Origin: Rhizobium sp. AAP43
Lineage (GTDB): Bacteria; Pseudomonadota; Alphaproteobacteria; Rhizobiales; Rhizobiaceae
Reading direction: 5' to 3'
DNA length: 64,000 nt
Assembly: GCF_001296045.1 (NCBI RefSeq)
Contig: NZ_LJHS01000005.1
Location: forward strand, 248,001 to 312,000
Below are positions 45,234 to 54,162 of the stretch, piece by piece. The translations under genes and the position numbers were made by a program. Position 1 is the stretch's first letter, and each line of letters opens with the position of its first letter. The notes beneath the pieces were generated by a model. That model was not told where the DNA came from. It did not search any database and saw only the letters and a list, made by a program, of their open reading frames with translations.

Positions 45234-45899
45234 ATGGACACGGAGACTTCATCAGCAGAGCTGCGCGACCAGACCGGTACCGAACCATCGGCATCGCCGA
45301 GCGCTGATCCAGCCGCGGTTCTGTCGCCGGCGCCGCCGGATCCGACCACGCCACCGGCAACTGGGACCACCACGCAACCGGATATCCCGACCTTGCTCAT
45401 CGATACCGTCGCGGCCGTGGTGTTCAACCGGGTCAAGGCGCTACTCGACGATACGCAGAAGATCAAGGAGCCGGGGATTCCGCTGCCCGTCGTGCCGGAA
45501 AAGCCTCAGGTGCTGGAATTGCCGGAGGTGAATATGGATCTGGTCCCAGGCCAGATCACGCTGCCGGGAAACAGCGGTGCAACCGAACCGGAGATACCGC
45601 GCATCCTCATCGATACAGTGGTGGCGGTGGTTCTCAAGGAATTCGCGCCGCTTCTTCAGGATCTGCAAAAGATCCGGGATCAGGGAATGGCTGCCTTGGG
45701 ATCGCAGGCGGCCGGGCCGAATGGACAGCCTCTGGTCAGTGATCTTCTGGGGCGCGGTGCGGTCGCCGCGGGCATGGACGAAAAGACCAGAATGGCCTCG
45801 ATGAAGGCGCGCGAGGACCAACTCAACTACCGCATGCAAAAATTCCAGGAGCGATACGAGGCACTGAAACGCACTGCCCAGCAAAAACGGGGACAGTAG
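45234..45899 (+). CDS. R-body-locus protein with 70-residue internal duplication
   Basis: The 221-residue protein has a Pro/Thr/Ser-rich N-terminus (to 48), then two copies of one helical motif: PDIPTLLIDTVAAVVFNRVK (from 49) and PEIPRILIDTVVAVVLKEFA (from 119). These are exactly 70 residues apart, with a QKI[KR] tail in both. Residues 182-218 are a charged coiled coil. GGGAGG overlaps the preceding stop, so translation is coupled. No family recognised. The paired hydrophobic helices and coiled coil suit a scaffold that contacts RebB polymers; this is inference. Confidence 0.72.
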   Translation: MDTETSSAELRDQTGTEPSASPSADPAAVLSPAPPDPTTPPATGTTTQPDIPTLLIDTVAAVVFNRVKALLDDTQKIKEPGIPLPVVPEKPQVLELPEVNMDLVPGQITLPGNSGATEPEIPRILIDTVVAVVLKEFAPLLQDLQKIRDQGMAALGSQAAGPNGQPLVSDLLGRGAVAAGMDEKTRMASMKAREDQLNYRMQKFQERYEALKRTAQQKRGQ

Positions 45900-45949
45900 G
45901 TCCTCGACGAATTGCAGACTTCAATCATTGTCACAAAGGGGAAGAGCAG

Positions 45950-46273
45950 ATGCCGACCGCTGGAGAAAAGGGAAAGACAATGGACGTCGACAGCGATGCG
46001 GGCGCCCTGGGCGAGATCGTTGAAGCCGATAGCCCCGCCTATTCCATGGGGCAGGAATTTCTCACCGCCTCGCACTCGACCGGACTTATGTTCGCCAACG
46101 CCGTCAAGGCGCATGGCAATATCAATACCCTGTCCCTGTCCGGCCTTGCGCAGAGCGCCAAGCAGGTCAGCACCATCGATACCGTTGCCGATGCCGTGGC
46201 GCTGGCAAGTCTTCTTCTCGGTGAGCCGCGCGCCGGGATGGTTGCCCTGATGCGTTCCCGAATACCAGGTTGA
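45950..46273 (+). CDS. RebB-family R-body protein
   Basis: The 107-residue protein carries the RebB core at 33-90: FLTASHSTGLMFANAV, then GNINTLSLSGLAQSAKQVST and IDTVADAVALA. It differs from canonical RebB in its acidic N-terminus and in a C-terminal tail (GEPRAGMVALMRSRIPG). GGGGAAGAG precedes the first ATG; a second good site (AAGGGA) precedes an ATG 10 codons in, so the start could be 45980. 50 bases follow the preceding gene. Confidence 0.8.
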   Translation: MPTAGEKGKTMDVDSDAGALGEIVEADSPAYSMGQEFLTASHSTGLMFANAVKAHGNINTLSLSGLAQSAKQVSTIDTVADAVALASLLLGEPRAGMVALMRSRIPG

Positions 46274-46505
46274 ACCGTCGCCGGGCGGAGGGTTGGCAGT
46301 GTGCCCGACCGCCCGCCGGAGCAGACGGGGCCGTTCCGGCGGAGTGGAGCGCAACCTCTCTCCGGGTCATGGCGGACAGCGACGGTTCGACACCCATTCC
46401 AGGTCCTTCTCGGACACCCGAACTCGTGCTGCGCAGGCGGCACCGAGAACCCCTGATTGCGCCGCGATCAGGTCCTGAAGCCAAAGCTAACCAAGGAGTG
46501 AACAT
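46274..46505. other. Gap between two RebB-family genes
   Basis: 232 bases without a supported gene. One plus-strand frame is open through most of it but has no ribosome binding site, begins inside the previous stop and has Arg/Pro-rich composition. No hairpin or promoter stands out. Confidence 0.35.
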
Positions 46506-46778
46506 ATGACTACCCCGACCGCCGTCAATTCCGTGATCACCGATGCCGTTACCCAGGCCAACGTCAAGGTTGTGGGCGAAGCACCGGCCATGGCCATGGG
46601 CTCGCTGTATCAGGCTGCCTCGCATTCGACCGGCCTGATGTTCGAAAACTCGGTCACGGCCCAGAACAACCAGAACATCCTGGCGCAGGCTGCGACGACA
46701 CAGGGCGTCATGCAGATCTACAGTGTCGACACGATCTCCGACGCTATCGCCATCGCCAAAATGCTCAGCGCGAGCTGA
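46506..46778 (+). CDS. rebB: RebB-family R-body structural protein
   Basis: The 90-residue product is a textbook RebB-family ('killing trait') protein: TAVNSVITDAVTQANVKVVG at the start, APAMAMGSLYQAASHSTGLM in the middle and QGVMQIYSVDTISDAIAIAK at the end, with normal length. In Caedibacter RebB and RebA copolymerise into coiled ribbons that extend on a pH shift. AAGGAG lies 7 bases before the ATG and a strong terminator lies 12 bases after the stop, so it is probably expressed highly. Confidence 0.93.
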   Translation: MTTPTAVNSVITDAVTQANVKVVGEAPAMAMGSLYQAASHSTGLMFENSVTAQNNQNILAQAATTQGVMQIYSVDTISDAIAIAKMLSAS

Positions 46779-46790
46779 TCCGCGTCCGCT

Positions 46791-46820
46791 GCCGGGAGGC
46801 CCTGCCTCCCGGCCATTTTT
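46791..46820 (+). terminator. Intrinsic terminator of the reb genes
   Basis: Perfect 10-bp stem GCCGGGAGGC/GCCTCCCGGC with a 3-base loop, followed by CATTTTT. It separates the structural genes from the Crp/Fnr-type regulator. Confidence 0.87.
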
Positions 46821-46895
46821 GGAAGTGCACCGGTCATCCGCTTCAGGGTTGGCGGCCGGCTTGCCATCTGTAACAGAACACGGGTCCCTTGCATC

Positions 46896-47624
46896 ATGAC
46901 GTCCTATCGCCTTGATCGCACCAAGTCTGCCTTTGCCAGCCCGCGTCCATCGGGCAGCGAGATCGCCAGTCTCGGCACATCCTGCGCCTTGTTTCGCGGG
47001 CTTGACCCTCAGGCAATCCGGACGATCGTTTCCCGAGGTTATCATCGCAGCTATTCCAAGAACGAGATCGTGGTGACGCAGGGAAGCGAGAAGCGGCTGG
47101 TTGGCCTTGCGGTCAGTGGTCTCTTTGTGGTTCGTCGCTGCTCGCCGAGCGGAATTCTTCTTGCCTTGCAGACCATTCGCCCGGGCGACCTGTTTTATGA
47201 AATGTCGTTGATCGAGGCGGGTGAAAACCAGCTTGAGGTGGCTGCCGGTTCGGAGAAATCCTCAGCACTCCTGTTTTCTGTCCGGACTTTTCGTGACCTC
47301 ATGGCGCAATATCCGCCGCTCAGCGCTCGATTGATCGAGCAGATGGCGGGGCGGATCAATACGCTTGCCGAATTGAGCTTCGAACTGGCGACGATGAAGA
47401 CCGACGACCGCCTGCGCCGGGCAATTTCCAAGCTTGCGCAGGAAACCGACCAGCTACGCGACGGGGGCATGATCTATCCGGCACCGACCCATGCGGAGTT
47501 TGCCTCGATGCTCGGCACAACTCGCGAAGTTGTCAGCAGATCGATCATAGCACTCTGCCGAGAGGGGTCGATCGAGACCAGTCGCCAGTCGATTACCATC
47601 CGCTCCGCCGAAGCCCTGATGTGA
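46896..47624 (+). CDS. Crp/Fnr-family regulator next to the reb genes
   Basis: The 242-residue protein has a cyclic-nucleotide-binding-like beta roll (about 30-150; IRPGDLFYEMSLIEAG) and a C-terminal winged HTH (THAEFASMLGTTREVVSRSI, near 195-220). No N-terminal Fnr-type cysteine cluster is present and the phosphate-binding Arg motif of cAMP receptors is not obvious, so the signal is unknown. The start has no clear ribosome binding site. As the only regulator beside the reb genes it is the prime candidate for their control. Confidence 0.85.
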   Translation: MTSYRLDRTKSAFASPRPSGSEIASLGTSCALFRGLDPQAIRTIVSRGYHRSYSKNEIVVTQGSEKRLVGLAVSGLFVVRRCSPSGILLALQTIRPGDLFYEMSLIEAGENQLEVAAGSEKSSALLFSVRTFRDLMAQYPPLSARLIEQMAGRINTLAELSFELATMKTDDRLRRAISKLAQETDQLRDGGMIYPAPTHAEFASMLGTTREVVSRSIIALCREGSIETSRQSITIRSAEALM

Positions 47625-47773
47625 CGGCGAGCGAATCCACATATCAAGTCTTGCGGTGGGATCAGATTGGCCGCCTCCAGCCCCCTAGATATAGCTAGCA
47701 TCTAGTGAAGACCTGTTAAGTCAAATTGAACCTATTGCAATGCAGGGTAAAAATTCGATTGAAGGTCAACCCG

Positions 47774-50005
47774 ATGCGGCACGAGGCAGTACAGACGGGG
47801 CTCAAGGCCCACCTCAACAGACGGTTCGCGGTCGCAGCGATGCTGTTGTTGTCGGCGGTTGTCGCAGTGACGGTGACCCTGATCGTCGTCACCGCACTTG
47901 ATCGTGTCGCGAGCTACGCAAACCACCTCGATGAGGAGCGGTCACGCGAGACAATTCGCGGGGCGATCCAGACCTTCCGCTATCAGCTCGATGCGACGCT
48001 CAACGACTATGCGGCCTGGGATGATGCGGCTGACAACGTCTATGATCCGTCGCCGAGCGACTGGTCCGATCGCAATTTCGGCGACATGACCTATGACAGC
48101 GACCTGTTCGACGTGGCGATCCTTCTAGATCGCGCAGGGCGATCGCTGATGGCCTATTCCGACGGAAGTCCGATTGCCGGCGGCTTGGGGGGATATCTTC
48201 GGCAAGACATTCAGGCGATGCTGAAGGAAGTGCAGTCGCGGGAGGCGGGCGGCACGCCGCAAGTCTCCGGCTTCGTGCGCACCGACAAGGGCATTGGAGC
48301 TGCCGGTGTTGCGCTCATTCGCAAGAAGTCGGGCGAAATCGAGGTCCCGCCGGAACGGCGGGCCTATCTCGTCTTCATCCGCCACCTGACGCCCGGCACC
48401 GTGGATCGGCACGCAGCAGCCTATGTCCTGCCGGGATTGTCCCTGGTTCCTGCCTCCACCCGCTCCACTCATCGGGTCGCGATTGAATCCCCTTCGGGCG
48501 TACCGCTTGCAGCTCTTGCGTGGAGCCCACGTGCACCCGGCGACATGAGCCGCCAGCAGGTCGAGGCGCTGGTGACAACGGCGCTGGTGATCGTTGGCCT
48601 GTTCTGCCTCACCCTGCTTCTGACCGGCTGGATGGTGGTCCGGCGGTTGCGGGCGGATGAGCAGGCGGCCGTTCGCTTGTCGCTCACTGACCAGTTGAGC
48701 GGCGTTGCCAATCGCGAAGGTCTGTTCAGGATGCTGGAGACCCGCGTCGCGGAAGCGCAGGTGACGGGTGACGATGTCGTGCTGATCTATCTCGACCTCG
48801 ACGGTTTCAAGGAGATCAATGACGCCTATGGTCATGCCACCGGTGACAGCCTGATCCGCGCCGTGGCTGCGGGTCTGACGGTTCTTGCGGGCGATCCGTC
48901 GGCTCTTGCGCGGATTGGCGGCGACGAGTTTGCAATCGTGCTGAAGGGGGAGGATGCCCAGGCGCGGGCAGAAGTCCTGTCAGAAGCGATCCTGTCCTTC
49001 TTCAACGAGCCGCTGTTGCTTGGCGACCGCGTGGTGGTTGTAGGCTGCAGTATCGGACTTTGTGTGTCTTCCGGGGGGCATGTCGATGCGGACGAACTGA
49101 TCCGCCGTGCAGACATGGCGATGTATTCCTCCAAGGATGGCGGACGCGGACGCTGGACCTTTTACGATGCGGGGATGGACGACGCTCGTGAGATGCGCAA
49201 CCAGCTGGAACTCGACCTCAGGGCCGCGATCCAGGATGGCGAGATTTCCGTCGTCTACCAGCCAATCGTCGATGCGCACAGTTTCGATCTGGTCGGCGTC
49301 GAAGCTTTGGCTCGCTGGACGCGACGCGGCCATGGACCTGTGTCTCCAGATGTCTTCATTCCGATTGCCGAAGCCAGTGGTCTGATCGACCGCCTCGGGC
49401 TCTGCGTACTTGATATGGCGCTGTCGCAGCTGAAGCGCTGGCCGGGCATCAAGCTCTCGGTCAATATTTCGCCCGGCCAGTTCCGAGATCCGGCCTTTGT
49501 GTGCCGCGTCGAGGACTTGTTCGAACAGGCAAATGTCGATCCGCAGCGCGTCGTGCTGGAAATGACCGAGACCTATTTCATCCAGAATGCCGAGCGGGCG
49601 CGCATGGCGCTCGATCGCTTGCGGCGCATCGGCGTGCGGATCGCGCTGGACGATTTTGGCGTCGGTTTCTCAAGCGTCGGCTATCTCCGCCAGTTTGGCT
49701 TTGACCGGATGAAGATCGACCGGTCGCTGATCCAGAGCCTGGGTGATGGCCATCGGGCGGTCGAGATGCTGCAGGCGACTGTGGCATTGGCGCGGTCGCT
49801 CAACATTCCCGTTACGGCCGAAGGGGTCGAAACCGAGCAGCAGGCGGTCATTCTTCGCCTTGCGGGCTGCGACCAGTTGCAAGGCTATCTCTTCGGACGA
49901 CCGTCGACCGTCGAGGATATCGACGCCTATCGGGCGCGCTCGATGACGCCACGGGCGCGGGCGGCCGATATCGCCTTTGCTGCCCATCGGGGCGAGCGGC
50001 ACTAG
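47774..50005 (+). CDS. CHASE4-GGDEF-EAL cyclic-di-GMP enzyme
   Basis: The 743-residue inner-membrane protein has a helix near 20-42, a periplasmic CHASE4 sensor (about 50-220, with LNDYAAWDDA), a second helix (about 266-288), a GGDEF domain (RIGGDEFAIV near 380) and an EAL domain (VGVEALARW near 510). EAL catalytic residues look complete: NISPGQF, EMTET, LDDFGVG, KIDRS, AEGVET. GGDEF is intact but no RxxD inhibitory site precedes it. AAGG lies 9 bases before the ATG; the longer frame starts at a TTG. 149 bases follow the Crp-type gene. Confidence 0.92.
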   Translation: MRHEAVQTGLKAHLNRRFAVAAMLLLSAVVAVTVTLIVVTALDRVASYANHLDEERSRETIRGAIQTFRYQLDATLNDYAAWDDAADNVYDPSPSDWSDRNFGDMTYDSDLFDVAILLDRAGRSLMAYSDGSPIAGGLGGYLRQDIQAMLKEVQSREAGGTPQVSGFVRTDKGIGAAGVALIRKKSGEIEVPPERRAYLVFIRHLTPGTVDRHAAAYVLPGLSLVPASTRSTHRVAIESPSGVPLAALAWSPRAPGDMSRQQVEALVTTALVIVGLFCLTLLLTGWMVVRRLRADEQAAVRLSLTDQLSGVANREGLFRMLETRVAEAQVTGDDVVLIYLDLDGFKEINDAYGHATGDSLIRAVAAGLTVLAGDPSALARIGGDEFAIVLKGEDAQARAEVLSEAILSFFNEPLLLGDRVVVVGCSIGLCVSSGGHVDADELIRRADMAMYSSKDGGRGRWTFYDAGMDDAREMRNQLELDLRAAIQDGEISVVYQPIVDAHSFDLVGVEALARWTRRGHGPVSPDVFIPIAEASGLIDRLGLCVLDMALSQLKRWPGIKLSVNISPGQFRDPAFVCRVEDLFEQANVDPQRVVLEMTETYFIQNAERARMALDRLRRIGVRIALDDFGVGFSSVGYLRQFGFDRMKIDRSLIQSLGDGHRAVEMLQATVALARSLNIPVTAEGVETEQQAVILRLAGCDQLQGYLFGRPSTVEDIDAYRARSMTPRARAADIAFAAHRGERH

Positions 50006-50052
50006 GATGTCAGCGGTTTAGGCCGGGTCGACCCTAAGGTGATGGGTAGTTA

Positions 50053-50997
50053 TCAGCTGCCGATATGGCGTTCGCCGCGCTTCTTCGCCAAAGCGATCTG
50101 CAATTGCCGCTGCCGGTAACGGTCGCGGTCAGCCTCGGTACGATCACCGTAGCAATGGCTGCAGGAGACGCCTTCCTCATAATGCGGGTGGGTAATTTCC
50201 TCGGCCGTGATCGGGTTGCGGCAGGCATGGCAGAGCTTGTGATCGCCTTCCTTCAACCCGTGGGTCACGGAGACGCGCTCGTCGAAGACGAAGCAGGCGC
50301 CATCCCAAAGGCTCTCTTCTTCCGGCACCTCTTCCAGATATTTCAGAATGCCGCCCTTGAGGTGGTAGACCTCGTCGAAGCCCTGTTGCTTCATGAAGGC
50401 CGTCGCCTTCTCGCAGCGGATGCCGCCGGTGCAATACATGGCGATCTTCGGCTTGTTGTGCAGGCCGGGATTGTTTTTCACCCAGTCGGGGAATTCCCGG
50501 AAGGTCTTGGTGTTCGGATCAACCGCACCGCGGAAAATGCCGATCGCCGTCTCATAGTCATTGCGGGTGTCGATGACGATCGTCTCCGGATCGGAAATCA
50601 GGTCGTTCCAATCCTTCGGATCGACATAGGTGCCGACGATCTCGTTGGGGTCGATGTCCTCGACGCCCATGGTGACGATTTCTTTCTTCAGCCGTACCTT
50701 CATGCGCAGGAACGGCATCTTCGACGCCCGGCTTTCCTTGTGCACCAGACCTCCGAATTCCGGCTGGCTGCGGATGAAGGCGAGCACCGTGGCAATGCCG
50801 GCATCGGTGCCGGCGATCGTGCCGTTGATGCCTTCATGGGCAATCAGCAGGGTGCCCTTCACGCCGTTGGCCTTGCACAGATCTTCCAGCGGTTCGCGGA
50901 AGTCTGCGAAGCGCGGAAATTTGGCAAAATGATAGAGAGCGGCGACGCAAAAGGCGCCGACGGCTTCGGGGCGGGGAGAGGTGAGGCTGTCTGTCAT
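50053..50997 (-). CDS. trhO: tRNA uridine-34 hydroxylase (rhodanese family)
   Basis: The 314-residue protein is the TrhO/YceA type. It has an N-terminal domain ([20 protein letters not shown]), a central rhodanese domain with the reactive Cys in [11 protein letters not shown] (near 187), and a C-terminal Cys-rich tail ([17 protein letters not shown]). It carries out prephenate-independent 5-hydroxyuridine formation at the tRNA wobble position. Length and domain order match the family. Confidence 0.93.
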   Translation of the reverse strand: MTDSLTSPRPEAVGAFCVAALYHFAKFPRFADFREPLEDLCKANGVKGTLLIAHEGINGTIAGTDAGIATVLAFIRSQPEFGGLVHKESRASKMPFLRMKVRLKKEIVTMGVEDIDPNEIVGTYVDPKDWNDLISDPETIVIDTRNDYETAIGIFRGAVDPNTKTFREFPDWVKNNPGLHNKPKIAMYCTGGIRCEKATAFMKQQGFDEVYHLKGGILKYLEEVPEEESLWDGACFVFDERVSVTHGLKEGDHKLCHACRNPITAEEITHPHYEEGVSCSHCYGDRTEADRDRYRQRQLQIALAKKRGERHIGS

Positions 50998-51067
50998 GGC
51001 TGCGAAATACTGCTTTGCGCCCTGCTGCGCAACGGATTTCCGCGTCCGGCGGCAAGTTTGAAATTCG

Positions 51068-51997
51068 TCAATTCCTACCGTCTCGTCCGGCGGCTTTCGC
51101 CTCCGCCCATAGGCAGGCGATGATCTGGGCCTCGCGCCGGGGGTGATCGGCGAAGACCTTGCCCGCGAGCGTCAAAGCCTGGCGGCGCAGTTCCTGCTGG
51201 TGGCGGATGATGATGGCGAGCAGGAAGGATTGTCCTTGTCCATCACCGAAGATCTCCGCTTCCTCATCGAACAGCCCGGCCAGAATGGTCAAGTCATGTT
51301 CGTGACCAAGCAGATCGACGAGGCGCTTTGCGGCGTCGCGTTTGGCTGCAAAGGCGCTCGGCCAGAGCGGCTGCATGAGCGACAGGTTCATCCAATAGGC
51401 TTGCGCTGCCTTTCGCAGGTCGTGATAGGCTTCGCCATGTCCGTCACCCTTGCAGGCTTCCAGAGCCTCCCGCGCGCGCTCCAGTCCCTGGCGCCATCCT
51501 TTGGCGAGGAGTTGGCCGCCATGGCCCTGCTTCGAGGGCAGTTTGAGCTTGCCGAGGGTGTCGATGCCTTTCCGGCATTCGGCAATCACAGCTGCCACCT
51601 TGCCCTCAAGATCCGTTTCGGTTGCGGCAATCTCGTCCCGGCGGCGCTCAAGCACCTCGCGGACTGTGGCCAGCGTTTGTGCCTCATCGTCGGTAATTGC
51701 ATGGGCGGACAGGTGCGCAACCGTTTCGATCAGCGCCGTGGCGTCGCGTACCCGCGACAGCGTACGGGCGCAATCGCGCAGGCGCTGGTTCTCTGACCGG
51801 CGGAAGGTCTTGGCGCTCGAGCCGATCAGACGGTAGAGATTGCGCAGGCGCTTGAATTTCTTGCGCGCCTCGTGGATAGCCTCATGCAGCCCTTCGGGCC
51901 TCTTCTCCAGCGCCTCAATCGCGTCTTCGAACTGCCCCGTGGCCACGGCGCGCACCTCGTTTGCGAGGTCGCGACCCGGCTCAATGCGATATGGCAT
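51068..51997 (-). CDS. CHAD domain protein
   Basis: The 309-residue protein is almost entirely a CHAD domain, a helical bundle with conserved His and basic residues ([20 protein letters not shown] near 38; [17 protein letters not shown] near 190) that binds polyphosphate. Its start overlaps the end of the CYTH gene by 17 bases, so the two are co-translated. The ATG at [11 protein letters not shown] is the family start; the longer frame reads through CYTH codons. Confidence 0.87.
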   Translation of the reverse strand: MPYRIEPGRDLANEVRAVATGQFEDAIEALEKRPEGLHEAIHEARKKFKRLRNLYRLIGSSAKTFRRSENQRLRDCARTLSRVRDATALIETVAHLSAHAITDDEAQTLATVREVLERRRDEIAATETDLEGKVAAVIAECRKGIDTLGKLKLPSKQGHGGQLLAKGWRQGLERAREALEACKGDGHGEAYHDLRKAAQAYWMNLSLMQPLWPSAFAAKRDAAKRLVDLLGHEHDLTILAGLFDEEAEIFGDGQGQSFLLAIIIRHQQELRRQALTLAGKVFADHPRREAQIIACLWAEAKAAGRDGRN

Positions 51998-52469
51998 GCA
52001 CCAGCTCCGGGCGCGGGCGCTGGGTGGCGAGCGTCTGGTTCGAATAACGCGTGTCACCGGTGACTTCGCGTCCAAGCCAGTCGGGCAGGGCGGGGTTGTC
52101 CTGCTCCGAAGCCATTTCGACTTCTGCAATCACCAAGCCGCGATAGACGCCTGCGAAGACATCAATCTCCCAGGTGAAACCTTCATAGTCGACGGTGTGA
52201 CGGGTCTTTTCGATGACGCTGCCATTTGCAAATGCCATCATCTCCACGGCATCGGCATGGGGAATCTGGTATTCGAACTCGTCTCGCACCAGAATGCCGC
52301 TGCCAAACTTGATTGTCAGCTGTGCAGTTTCGTCATTGCGTGTGCGGATCCGTACGGAACGGTCGCTTTCGGCGGCGATATAGGCCTGTTTCATTCGCGT
52401 CTGCGATGTGACGGATTCTTTCCAGCTGTCAGCGCGAACGAGAAACTTGCGTTCAATTTCCTTCGCCAT
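51981..52469 (-). CDS. CYTH-domain triphosphate tunnel protein
   Basis: The 162-residue protein begins with the CYTH hallmark EIERKFLV (4-11) and continues with RIRTRNDETAQLTIK, EFEYQIP and EVEMASE strands that line the tunnel. Stand-alone bacterial CYTH proteins are usually inorganic triphosphatases. GGAG precedes the ATG. Coupled to the CHAD gene, indicating a function in polyphosphate metabolism. Confidence 0.88.
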   Translation of the reverse strand: MAKEIERKFLVRADSWKESVTSQTRMKQAYIAAESDRSVRIRTRNDETAQLTIKFGSGILVRDEFEYQIPHADAVEMMAFANGSVIEKTRHTVDYEGFTWEIDVFAGVYRGLVIAEVEMASEQDNPALPDWLGREVTGDTRYSNQTLATQRPRPELVHAISH

Positions 52470-52624
52470 ACACCCATACTCCGAAGATTTACCGCATTGC
52501 GACACTATCCGAGGATGTCACGTTAGGAAACCGTAAAGATTCAGTGCAACCTTGGTGCTCGACATCGACCGTCACCCGCGCTAGGGAATAGCGAAATCTA
52601 ATCGTTTGAAAAGAGGCTTCTGCC

Positions 52625-53263
52625 ATGGGCGAAAAAACCGAAAAGCTCCTTTCCACCCTGAAGCTGCAGCCGGTCGTTCCGGTGCTGATCATCGAGGACG
52701 CAAAGACGGCCGTGCCTCTGGCGCGGGCGCTGGTGGCCGGTGGCCTGAAGGCGATCGAGATCACGCTGCGCACGGATGCCGCACTTGAAGCCGTCCGCCT
52801 GGTTGCCCAGGAAGTCGAAGGTGCCGTTGTTGGTGCCGGCACAATCCTCAATGCCAGCCATTTTCACGCAGCGGTCGAGGCCGGTTCGCAGTTCATCGTC
52901 AGCCCGGGCACGACGCAGGAACTGCTCGACGTCGCTCGCGGGTCGGACATTCCGCTCCTGCCGGGTGCGGCGACTGCGTCCGAAGTGATGGCGTTGCGCG
53001 AGGAAGGTTACAAGGTTTTGAAGTTCTTCCCCGCCGAACAGGCCGGCGGTGCCGCCTATCTCAAGGCGCTGTCCTCGCCGCTTGCCGGCACGCTGTTCTG
53101 CCCGACCGGCGGTATTTCGCTGAAGAATGCCATGGATTACCTGTCGCTGCCGAACGTCGTCTGCGTCGGCGGCTCCTGGGTTGCGCCGAAGGAACTGGTT
53201 GCCGCTGGTGACTGGGCCGGCATCACCAAGCTTGCCAGTGAAGCGGCAGCCCTGAAGGGCTGA
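52625..53263 (+). CDS. eda: 2-keto-3-deoxy-6-phosphogluconate aldolase
   Basis: The 212-residue class I aldolase cleaves KDPG to pyruvate and glyceraldehyde 3-phosphate in the Entner-Doudoroff pathway. Visible are IEITLRT (Glu and Arg of the active site, near 46), SPGTTQELL, and the Schiff-base Lys in VLKFFPAE (near 136), followed by the phosphate site CPTGGIS. GAGG precedes the ATG. It stands alone. Confidence 0.93.
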   Translation: MGEKTEKLLSTLKLQPVVPVLIIEDAKTAVPLARALVAGGLKAIEITLRTDAALEAVRLVAQEVEGAVVGAGTILNASHFHAAVEAGSQFIVSPGTTQELLDVARGSDIPLLPGAATASEVMALREEGYKVLKFFPAEQAGGAAYLKALSSPLAGTLFCPTGGISLKNAMDYLSLPNVVCVGGSWVAPKELVAAGDWAGITKLASEAAALKG

Positions 53264-53364
53264 TCTCTCGGTTCCACTTTGGGGAACAAGAAGCGTCGCG
53301 GCCTCTTTGTAATCGTCTGACCCCTTCCTATCTAGGAAACGACGGATACAACAAGGAGACCGCG

Positions 53365-54063
53365 ATGTTCGATGCCAAGAAGCTGCTGGATCAATTCCTC
53401 GGATCGCAAATGCCCGGATCGACTGGCAGTGTGGGCCAGAAGGGCAGCGATCTCCTTGGCCTTGCCAAGGCCAATCCCTGGAAGACGGGCGCGCTTGCGA
53501 CCGTGCTCCTCGGCACCAAGACCGGCCGCTCGCTCGGTGGTAATGCGCTGAAGCTCGGAGGCCTCGCCGTTATCGCCGGCCTCGGCTACCAGGCCTACAA
53601 GAATTACAAGTCCGGCCAGCCGGTCGAGCCGACCCAGGCGCTGCCGGAACTTCTTCCGCCGCCGAGTGACAGCCCGTTCAGCACTGAGCCTGCCGCCATC
53701 TCCAATGATTTTGCGCTGTCACTGGTGCGGGCGATGATCGCGGCTGCCAAGGCGGACGGTCATATCGATGCCGAGGAACGGGGCCGGATCATGGACAAGG
53801 TGCATCTGTCGGGCCTTGGCGCCGAAGCGGAAGCCTTCATCGAAGCGGAACTCGCAAAGCCCGCCGATCTCGATGCACTGGTGGCCGCTGCCAAGACAGA
53901 AGAGCAGAAGGTCGAGATCTACACGGCGTCGCGTCTGACGATCGAGCCCGACACGCGCACCGAGCGTGGCTATCTCGACATGCTGGCTGGCAGGCTTGGT
54001 CTTGCCGATGCGCTTGTCGATCATATCGAGGCAACCGTCGCCTCTGCCAAGGTCAGTCTCTAA
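53365..54063 (+). CDS. DUF533/TerB-like protein
   Basis: The 232-residue protein has a Gly-rich region with a hydrophobic stretch (NALKLGGLAVIAGLGYQAYK, about 55-75), a Pro-rich linker, and a C-terminal TerB-like helical domain (MIAAAKADGHIDAEERGRIM, near 125). This is the YebE/DUF533 family, of unknown function and often stress-induced. AAGGAG precedes the ATG. Confidence 0.85.
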   Translation: MFDAKKLLDQFLGSQMPGSTGSVGQKGSDLLGLAKANPWKTGALATVLLGTKTGRSLGGNALKLGGLAVIAGLGYQAYKNYKSGQPVEPTQALPELLPPPSDSPFSTEPAAISNDFALSLVRAMIAAAKADGHIDAEERGRIMDKVHLSGLGAEAEAFIEAELAKPADLDALVAAAKTEEQKVEIYTASRLTIEPDTRTERGYLDMLAGRLGLADALVDHIEATVASAKVSL

Positions 54064-54070
54064 CGGCTGC

Positions 54071-54112
54071 GGCAACCGGTCCGGCCCGCCCGCGGCCGTT
54101 CCGGTTGCCTTT
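54071..54112 (+). terminator. Probable terminator
   Basis: Stem GGCAACCGG/CCGGTTGCC with a long GC-rich loop and TTT after it; 7 bases past the DUF533 stop. The short T-tract makes it a weak terminator. Confidence 0.5.
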
Positions 54113-54162
54113 GGCCCTTCAGTGGCCTAAGCCTCGGGCAATCCATTTTGCCGGAGGTTCCG

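Noticed and set aside
46270..46509. Small frame between the last two RebB-family genes
   Set aside because: It begins at a TTG inside the preceding stop, has no ribosome binding site and an Arg/Pro-rich composition unlike the neighbouring proteins.
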